Position numbers and translations under genes: made by a program. The notes below the pieces were generated by a model that was not told the DNA's origin, ran no database searches, and saw only the letters and a list, made by a program, of their open reading frames with translations. From Tannerellaceae bacterium (GTDB lineage: Bacteria; Bacteroidota; Bacteroidia; Bacteroidales; Tannerellaceae): a stretch of 13,917 bases of DNA. The stretch covers positions 1 to 13,917 of the forward strand of contig JAJBTP010000597.1 in the NCBI GenBank assembly GCA_020860805.1, written 5' to 3'. How positions within the stretch are numbered: the first letter of the stretch is position 1; each line of letters begins with the position of its first letter. This document shows positions 9,256 to 13,917 of this stretch, one piece after another.

Positions 9256-11070
9256 TTATCTATCCAAAGAATGAGAAATTTTCAGGTTAGCCTCTTTTAC
9301 TTTTTGTTCAATGACTTTGATTTGTTTTCTGTCATAGGTTATCAGTCCGTTTACTTCTTCTTCCACATCTGTAATCTGAGTGTAAACGGCTGCGGAGAAT
9401 CCTCTGTTGATTAGTTCCATTAACTGGTCAATGTATTTTATGTATTCTGTGGTTACCTCTTCCGGAGAGTTAAATTGTACATATCCCCAGTTTTTATCCT
9501 GTGTCCAGAGATGGTCTTTTATAACATATCCGATTCCTCCATATTCACCTAATACAGTAGCTCGTTGTGCATCATACAGGAATAAATCCGGTCCGGGATA
9601 ATTGTGTAAATCCAGTATGTCGCCACATAGGTAGTGATTACCACCACTAGCAGGATTTACCAGACGGGTTGGGTCATACTGTTTTGTCCAGGCAGCAATT
9701 TCCGGAGTTTTAAATTGTCCCCATGCTTCGTTGAAGGGCACCCAAACACCAATAGAAGGATACGAATAGAGAAAATCAATAATTTCTTTCCACTCTTTAC
9801 GATAGTTGGCTTCAGATGCTGCTGAACGGATGGCATCTGCACCGTCATAATATTGATGGGTTTGCCATTGAGCAGGTCCTCTGCCGCCGTTAGGCATATC
9901 CTGCCAGACTATCAATCCTAACCGGTCGCAGTGAGTATACCAGCGTGCCGGTTCTACCTTTACATGTTTACGAACCATATTAAAACCAAATTCTTTGGTT
10001 TTAATCAGGTCATATAACAGCGCTTCATCAGAGGGTGCGGTATAGAGTCCGTCAGGCCACCATCCCTGATCCAAAGGACCGAAATGAAAGATATCTTTAT
10101 TATTTAACTGAAAACGAACAATACCCTTTCCATCTCTGTGGGTGCTATATTTCCGCATGGCTGTATAGCTATTTACCTGGTCGATTACTTTTCCATTCCG
10201 GTAAAGTGTGATAGTCATATCGTATAGGAAAGGTGAATCTGGTGACCAGAGTTTCATGTTCTCCGGCATTTTCATTTCAACCGGTAATCCATGAATGGCA
10301 CTACCTGAAGCAATTGTGTTTTTCCCATCCCGTACTTTGACTTCTATCTTATCGGTATTTTTTTGTGCAGTTTCAACTTCAACTATAAGCTTTTTCTGGT
10401 CGATATCCGGAGCTGTCTTAATATGGCTGATATAATTTTCCGGTACAGGTTCTAACCATACAGTTTGCCAGATTCCGGTTACTGGTGTGTACCAGATTCC
10501 TCCCGGATGTTCCACTTGTTTTCCCCGGGGTTGTTCGCCTCTGTCTGAAGGGTCCCACACTTTTACCATGACTGTGTTCTCTCCTTTTTTAAGAACAGAA
10601 GTGATATCAAAATAAAAAGGAGTAAATCCACCGGTATGTTGACCTACTTTTACATCATTTACCCAAACATCTGTTTCCCAGTCTACAGCCCCAAAATGCA
10701 ATAGTATATTTTTCCCGTTCCAGGAGGAAGGAATAGTGAACGAACGTTGGTGCCATACTTCCTGTTGTTCACCTACTAATTTACCTACACCCGAAAGGGA
10801 AAATTCTACAGCAAAAGGCACCAGAATATCTCCTTCGTAATTGTCCGGCTGGGCTTTTCCTTTAGAGGTAATTGCATATTGCCAGAGGCCATTCAGATTT
10901 TTCCACTCTTTCCGTTCCATGATAGGACGTGGGTATTCCGGCAGTACATTGCTGGGATTGATTTGTTCAGCCCAGGGTGTTTTTATTTTATCTCCGGCAG
11001 GTTTCCACTGGCTCCATAATGTACTTGTTACTAAGAAAAGTAACATAGGGGTTAGAAATGCTTTTTTCAT
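9256..11070 (-). CDS. Glycoside hydrolase family 2 enzyme (beta-galactosidase/beta-glucuronidase-like)
   Basis: This secreted retaining exo-glycosidase would remove a terminal beta-linked sugar; the exact sugar cannot be told from the sequence. I place the start at the ATG at 11070 (MKKAFLTPML, 604 residues) rather than the in-frame TTG at 11079, because the ATG directly begins a typical signal peptide (cleavage near LWSQ). The domains follow GH2 order: sugar-binding jelly roll at about 45-212 (NGLWQYAI, VWHQRSFTIP, LHFGAVDWETDVWVN), an Ig-like sandwich at about 213-305, and a TIM barrel from about 308 to the end. The acid/base is Glu448 in VPFNEAWG, and the nucleophile is probably Glu509 in VLGEYGG. 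NMVRKHVKVEP and VWQDMPNG are further barrel motifs. There are no C-terminal add-on domains, so it is one of the short GH2 forms. It lies 140 nt after GH43 and 105 nt before the DUF4965 gene. Beta-galactosidase, beta-mannosidase, beta-glucuronidase or beta-galactofuranosidase activity are all possible. Confidence 0.93.
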   Translation of the reverse strand: MKKAFLTPMLLFLVTSTLWSQWKPAGDKIKTPWAEQINPSNVLPEYPRPIMERKEWKNLNGLWQYAITSKGKAQPDNYEGDILVPFAVEFSLSGVGKLVGEQQEVWHQRSFTIPSSWNGKNILLHFGAVDWETDVWVNDVKVGQHTGGFTPFYFDITSVLKKGENTVMVKVWDPSDRGEQPRGKQVEHPGGIWYTPVTGIWQTVWLEPVPENYISHIKTAPDIDQKKLIVEVETAQKNTDKIEVKVRDGKNTIASGSAIHGLPVEMKMPENMKLWSPDSPFLYDMTITLYRNGKVIDQVNSYTAMRKYSTHRDGKGIVRFQLNNKDIFHFGPLDQGWWPDGLYTAPSDEALLYDLIKTKEFGFNMVRKHVKVEPARWYTHCDRLGLIVWQDMPNGGRGPAQWQTHQYYDGADAIRSAASEANYRKEWKEIIDFLYSYPSIGVWVPFNEAWGQFKTPEIAAWTKQYDPTRLVNPASGGNHYLCGDILDLHNYPGPDLFLYDAQRATVLGEYGGIGYVIKDHLWTQDKNWGYVQFNSPEEVTTEYIKYIDQLMELINRGFSAAVYTQITDVEEEVNGLITYDRKQIKVIEQKVKEANLKISHSLDR

Positions 11071-11138
11071 GCTTAACAAGGGTTTTTATGATATTGATTT
11101 ATTGTTACATTCGTTTGTTTAAGGGGTAGGATTCCCTG

Positions 11139-11174
11139 GCAAATGCCTTTTGTATGTTACAAAAGAGCATTTGC
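11139..11174 (-). other. Imperfect stem-loop between GH43 and GH2
   Basis: Two consecutive perfect 8-bp inverted pairs, GCAAATGC/GCATTTGC and CTTTTGTA/TACAAAAG, are separated by a single bulged base and close on a 3-nt loop (11155-11157), giving about 16 base pairs. The hairpin begins 37 nt after the GH43 stop and lies in the 140-nt gap before GH2. No U-tract follows on either strand, so it does not look like an intrinsic terminator. An RNA-processing or stability element within the operon transcript is more likely; that role is inferred. Confidence 0.55.
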
Positions 11175-11210
11175 AAATCAGAGATACACCATATTATTAA
11201 TCGATTTTTG

Positions 11211-12302
11211 TCAGGATGTTCCTGCCGGTATAGGTAGAGGGATTCCATCTTTTACCGGTGGGTCAAAAATGGGTAACCCTTTTTCGTCCCAGCCTACTAC
11301 TTTTAATAACCGGGGCGTTCGGGAATCTATTGCTCCCGGAGCATCATTCGGAATTTTCCGGGCATGATAAAGTACATACCATTCGGTTTGATCCGGAGAG
11401 GGAATGAAAGAAACACTTCCCGGTCCATATAAATCTATTTCCGGATTTTGAACCAACACCGGAGTTGATGCTTTTTCCCAGGAGAAAGGATCTAATAAAT
11501 CACTTTTTGCATCAGCTATCAGAAGTCCTGTACAATAATAAGGAGTCCAGCTTCCACTGGCGGAGTAATAAATTAAGATTTTATCTTTTTCTCTGGAATA
11601 AAAATATTGTGGGGCTTCATTTACGTAAACAGGGTAGGCTGTTTTAGTACCATCCGGACTAATCCACTGTCGTTCCCATTCGTATTCCGGCATCGATATT
11701 AATATGCGTTCTGAAGATAGCGTCCAGGGATTTTCCATCCGGGCAATATAAATACATTGTGTCTCTTCGTTGATTCTTCTTTTCTGCCAGCCACACCATA
11801 TCATATACCGTTCATTGTTATGCTCGAAAGTGCTGGCGTGGATAGCCCAGTTATTCTCTTTATCTGTACTGATACGTCCTTTCATTATGAACTCACCTTC
11901 CATAGGACTACTTTCACTGTTTTCGATTACATAAATCTGATGATTATCCATGTTGCCATCATCTGCAGCAAAATAGATATACCATTTATTATTAATAAAG
12001 TGAATTTCCGGTCCCCAAAGATGAAAAGAGTTCACAGTTTCCTGAGGTATCCATACTATTTTTTGAGTCGCATTTCTTAGATCCGTAATATCTGTGGTTT
12101 CCCAAAGAATAATTTTATTCTCTGACCCCTGGGTATAGAAGTATCGTCCTTCGTGGAAAATAGCCCACGGTTCAGCACCATTGTCCAGTAGTGGATTGGT
12201 ATAACTTTTCTCTGAAAAGCTATCACCGGACTCTTCTTTCCTGTTCTGACAACTTGTACAGGAAAATGCGATAATTAATACTAATATAAATTCTATTTTC
12301 AT
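11211..12302 (-). CDS. GH43-like five-bladed beta-propeller lipoprotein with altered catalytic residues
   Basis: This 363-residue protein has a short signal and a lipobox (FSCTSC, Cys15 or Cys18), so it should be membrane-anchored. The GH43/clan-F propeller pattern is clear: TNPLLDNGAEPWAIFHEGRYFY (35-56), HLWGPEIHF (94-102), NWAIHASTFEHNNERYMIWCGW (151-172), QCIYIARMENPWTL (182-195), VNEAPQYFY (227-235), GPGSVSF (293-299) and LYHARK (311-316). Family members typically act as alpha-L-arabinofuranosidases, beta-xylosidases or beta-galactofuranosidases. The usual base Asp of the A-D-P motif is Glu44 here, and the usual second Asp (WAID) is His155. The general acid Glu229 and the His of YHA (313) are kept. 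Activity is therefore uncertain: it could be a variant subfamily or a non-catalytic binder. It is the first gene of the minus-strand operon and reads out of the divergent regulatory region. Its frame is intact and the ATG start lies 59 nt from the nearer operator arm. Confidence 0.88.
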   Translation of the reverse strand: MKIEFILVLIIAFSCTSCQNRKEESGDSFSEKSYTNPLLDNGAEPWAIFHEGRYFYTQGSENKIILWETTDITDLRNATQKIVWIPQETVNSFHLWGPEIHFINNKWYIYFAADDGNMDNHQIYVIENSESSPMEGEFIMKGRISTDKENNWAIHASTFEHNNERYMIWCGWQKRRINEETQCIYIARMENPWTLSSERILISMPEYEWERQWISPDGTKTAYPVYVNEAPQYFYSREKDKILIYYSASGSWTPYYCTGLLIADAKSDLLDPFSWEKASTPVLVQNPEIDLYGPGSVSFIPSPDQTEWYVLYHARKIPNDAPGAIDSRTPRLLKVVGWDEKGLPIFDPPVKDGIPLPIPAGTS

Positions 12303-12349
12303 ATAGTCTTATTAAGGATGTCACAAAGAAAACATCTTCAAATTATAAA

Positions 12350-12380
12350 GAGGGATAAATACTGGTCAACTAACAACAAA
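12350..12380 (-). promoter_or_regulatory. Weak candidate promoter for the minus-strand operon
   Basis: Because the operator arm is inverted here, the minus strand has the same TTTG element as the GH76 promoter (12377-12380). At the same 19-nt spacing is TATCCCTC (12357-12350), which keeps only the TAnn half of the Bacteroidetes TAnnTTTG box. The promoter of the six-gene operon must lie in this region, but the match is poor. It may be activator-dependent or use another position. Confidence 0.3.
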
Positions 12381-12389
12381 TGCTGGTCA
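12362..12389 (+). repeat. Inverted repeat, left arm (28 bp)
   Basis: This arm is the exact reverse complement of 12433-12460. The bases immediately outside and inside do not pair, so 28 bp is the full extent. Confidence 0.95.
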
Positions 12390-12432
12390 TTTTTATTTAA
12401 ATGTGGATTTTGAATGGGTGAAAGATGCATTT

Positions 12433-12460
12433 TGACCAGCATTTGTTGTTAGTTGACCAG
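12433..12460 (-). repeat. Inverted repeat, right arm (28 bp)
   Basis: This arm is the exact reverse complement of 12362-12389. It contains the -33 element of the GH76 promoter. Confidence 0.95.
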
Positions 12461-12472
12461 ATATTATCTTTG
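12442..12472 (+). promoter_or_regulatory. Bacteroidetes-type promoter for the GH76 operon
   Basis: TTTG at 12442-12445 (-33 box) and TATCTTTG at 12465-12472 (a full match to the TAnnTTTG -7 box) are 19 nt apart, the spacing known for the Bacteroidetes primary sigma factor. Transcription would start near 12479, leaving a leader of about 53 nt before the ATG at 12532. The -33 box lies inside the right operator arm, so a bound regulator would contact or overlap RNA polymerase. Confidence 0.7.
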
Positions 12473-12531
12473 TTTTCTGTTTACTTCTGATCTCTTTGCG
12501 GTCAATACATTTATTAATTTCTAACACCGCC

Positions 12532-13642
12532 ATGAAAATTAAAATTCTCAATTTAGTTACACTGACTTGTTTTTCAATTACTCTTTGGGGAGCTTCCCCG
12601 GTGAAAAAAGCAACCCCATCTTTTACAAAAAAAAGAGGCAACTTTAGCAATAGATGCTTTTCATCAGGCATTTTATAATCCGGAGATGAAATTGTATGCT
12701 ATTAATTCCGATAAAACCGGACGGGCTGCTATCTGGACACAGGCTATCTACTGGGATATGGTTATGAATGCCTATAAAAGGACAAAGGATACCAAATATC
12801 TACACCTGATTAATGAAATCTACCAGGGTGGATATGAGCAGTATACTGCCTATGACTGGACAGATACATATGAATGGTTTATTTATGATGATATGATGTG
12901 GTGGATTATTTCTCTGGCTCGTGCCTATGAAATAACCGGCGATGGTAAATATTTGGCAGATGCAGCCACCGGATTCTTTTATGTATGGCAGGAAGCATAC
13001 GATAAAGAACGGGGTGGATTGTGGTGGAACTTTATCCATGATGCTAAAATGGCCTGTATCAACTACCCTACAGTAATAGCTGCGATGACGCTGTATAATG
13101 TAACCCAGGATAAAAAATACCTGGATAAAGCCAAAGATGTATATGCCTGGTCAAAGGATGTATTATTTGATAAAATAGAGGGTAAAGTTGCAGATAATAT
13201 GCGTTATAACCATTTATATAGAAATAGTACTGAGGTTGCCTGGACAACTCAACTTTATAATCAGGGAACCTTTATCGGTTCAGCTACTATGTTGTATAAA
13301 GCAACCGGTGAAACCGGATACCTGCAGGATGCTGTTCTGGCTGCTGATTATGTGCAACAATACATGTGTTATGCTGATGGAATCCTGGAATTTAAAAATG
13401 GGATAGAGCAAGGTATTTATACTGCTATTTTTGCTCAGTATATTGCTTTGCTTATACAGGAAGGAAAACAATCTCAATACCAGGATTGGCTTTCTCATAA
13501 TATTAATATGGCCTGGAATAACCGGGATAAAAAACGGAATTTAACATTTAAAGATGCGGTAAATCCTTGTCCGGAGGGAGTGCTTGAAGTGTATGATGCC
13601 AGCGGATGTCCTGCATTAATGCAATTAATACCGGCAAAGTAA
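12532..13642 (+). CDS. GH76 endo-alpha-1,6-mannanase-like secreted enzyme, one frameshift
   Basis: GH76 enzymes cut the alpha-1,6-mannan backbone of yeast-type mannans. The ATG at 12532 begins a signal peptide (MKIKILNLVTLTCFSITLWG) with no clear lipobox, so the product is probably periplasmic. The frame breaks at an A8 run (12627-12634). Removing one A joins FTKK to EATLAIDAFHQAFYNPEMKL and gives a 369-residue protein, the usual length for the family. GH76 hallmarks are the paired Asp of IYDDMMWWIISLARAY (about D119 and D120, the catalytic pair of the family), GGLWWNFIHDAKMACINYPTV (near 163-183), the YNQGTFIGSATMLYKATGE block, and the late GIEQGIYTAIFAQYIA. It is the first gene of the plus-strand unit, downstream of the promoter and operator, with the second DUF4964-family gene 30 nt after it. 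The family is confident; the precise mannan substrate is not. Confidence 0.9.
12624..12640 (+). other. Frameshift point in GH76 (A8 run)
   Basis: Eight consecutive A at 12627-12634 move the frame, and the upstream frame stops at 12678. With seven A the frame continues into the conserved GH76 sequence. This marks either a base-calling error or a real frameshift. Confidence 0.85.
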
Positions 13643-13672
13643 TAATTATAAGAAAGAAAATTTATTAGAGTT

Positions 13673-13917
13673 ATGATAGAAAGATTTGCAGTTTTATTTT
13701 TAAGTATTTTTCTTTTGGCAGGATATACACATGCTACAAATTCAGAAGGAGCGAATGTGCAGGTTAAAAATGAATTAAGGGTACCTGCTTATCCATTAGT
13801 AACAATTGACCCCTATACCAGCGGGTGGTCGTTTTCCGATAATTTATATGAGAGTCCGGTACAACATTGGACATGAAGACAGTTTCCCCTGATTGGAGTT
13901 TTATAAGTGGATGGCCG
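13673..13917 (+). CDS. Second DUF4964/DUF4965-family protein, N-terminus only, truncated by window end
   Basis: The signal peptide (MIERFAVLFLSIFLLAGYTHA) is followed by LRVPAYPLVTIDPYTSGWS and SPVQHWT, which align with LRSPSVPLITSDTYFSIWS and EGNTEHWT of the DUF4965-family protein encoded at 6637-9150. It is therefore a paralogue of that family, transcribed with GH76 (30-nt gap). The open frame stops at 13876, but recognisable family sequence continues in other frames: HEDSFP from about 13872, then PLIGVL, then VDG. That last part includes an in-frame TAA where the paralogue has Arg. The last ~55 bases therefore appear to carry several errors, and the true gene probably continues beyond the window. 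Only about 70 residues of a likely 700-840 are visible, so domain content beyond the N-terminus is unknown. Confidence 0.75.

Larger units (their letters stand above)
12362..12460. promoter_or_regulatory. Probable shared operator between divergent GH43 and GH76 operons
   Basis: A perfect 28-bp inverted repeat (arms 12362-12389 and 12433-12460) surrounds a 43-bp AT-rich spacer. Within each arm the heptamer CTGGTCA occurs twice as a direct repeat with a 21-bp period (12362 and 12383; inverted as TGACCAG ending at 12439 and 12460). A 21-bp direct repeat equals two helical turns and is the layout of AraC-family half-sites. Hybrid two-component PUL regulators carry AraC-type output domains. Symmetric placement suits one regulator serving both directions. 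Binding is inferred and no regulator gene is in the window. Confidence 0.65.

Noticed and set aside
11077..11079. TTG start for the GH2 gene, three codons upstream of the ATG.
   Set aside because: The ATG at 11070 begins a standard MKK signal peptide, and a TTG adding only three residues has no support.
12362..12460. Reading the 28-bp inverted repeat as terminal repeats of a small mobile element (MITE), with a possible 3-bp ATA duplication outside each arm.
   Set aside because: A 3-bp AT match is weak in AT-rich sequence. The internal 21-bp direct repeats plus the promoter overlap fit an operator better. It is kept as the alternative in the finding.
12496..12531. TTG start for GH76 upstream of the ATG.
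   Set aside because: The extension would put 12 polar residues before a good signal peptide. The ATG at 12532 fits the signal peptide and the promoter better.
1..13917. CRISPR arrays, tRNA or rRNA genes, insertion sequences, or a regulator gene.
   Set aside because: No repeat-spacer array, RNA gene signature, transposase or DNA-binding regulator sequence was seen on either strand.

Overview
The window is a polysaccharide utilization locus (PUL) from a Bacteroidales-type bacterium (Bacteroides, Parabacteroides or Dysgonomonas relatives). The evidence is an adjacent SusC/SusD pair, several secreted or lipoprotein glycoside hydrolases, weak or absent Shine-Dalgarno sequences and a TTTG / TAnnTTTG promoter. 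The genus cannot be fixed from the sequence alone.

Layout. Six genes on the minus strand read from right to left as one probable operon: a GH43-fold lipoprotein (12302 to 11211), a GH2 enzyme (11070 to 9256), a large DUF4964/DUF5127/DUF4965 'glutaminase A-like' protein (9150 to 6637), an IPT/TIG plus NHL-repeat lipoprotein (6583 to 5197), SusC (5189 to 2065) and SusD (2043 to 16). Divergent from them, on the plus strand, are a GH76 alpha-1,6-mannanase-like gene (12532 to 13642) and the 5' end of a second DUF4964-family gene (from 13673) that runs off the window. The 229-bp divergent intergenic region carries a perfect 28-bp inverted repeat. Each arm contains two direct copies of CTGGTCA exactly 21 bp apart, and a consensus Bacteroidetes promoter for GH76 overlaps one arm. 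This looks like a shared operator for an AraC-type DNA-binding domain, as in the hybrid two-component regulators of PULs. No regulator gene is present in the window.

How the genes would work together. SusC/SusD and probably the NHL lipoprotein would bind and import oligosaccharides. GH76 would cut an alpha-1,6-linked mannan backbone. GH2 and GH43 would remove side-chain sugars, and the two DUF4965-type proteins have an unproven role. A decorated alpha-mannan (for example a fungal galactomannan) is a reasonable guess at the substrate, not a demonstrated one.

Sequence quality. Four genes (SusD, SusC, NHL, GH76) are interrupted by eight frameshifts, seven of them in runs of 6 to 8 A on the coding strand. 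Protein similarity continues across every break in another frame. The last ~55 bases also look error-rich. Sequencing or assembly error is the simplest explanation, so these genes are annotated here as full-length with stated frameshift points.
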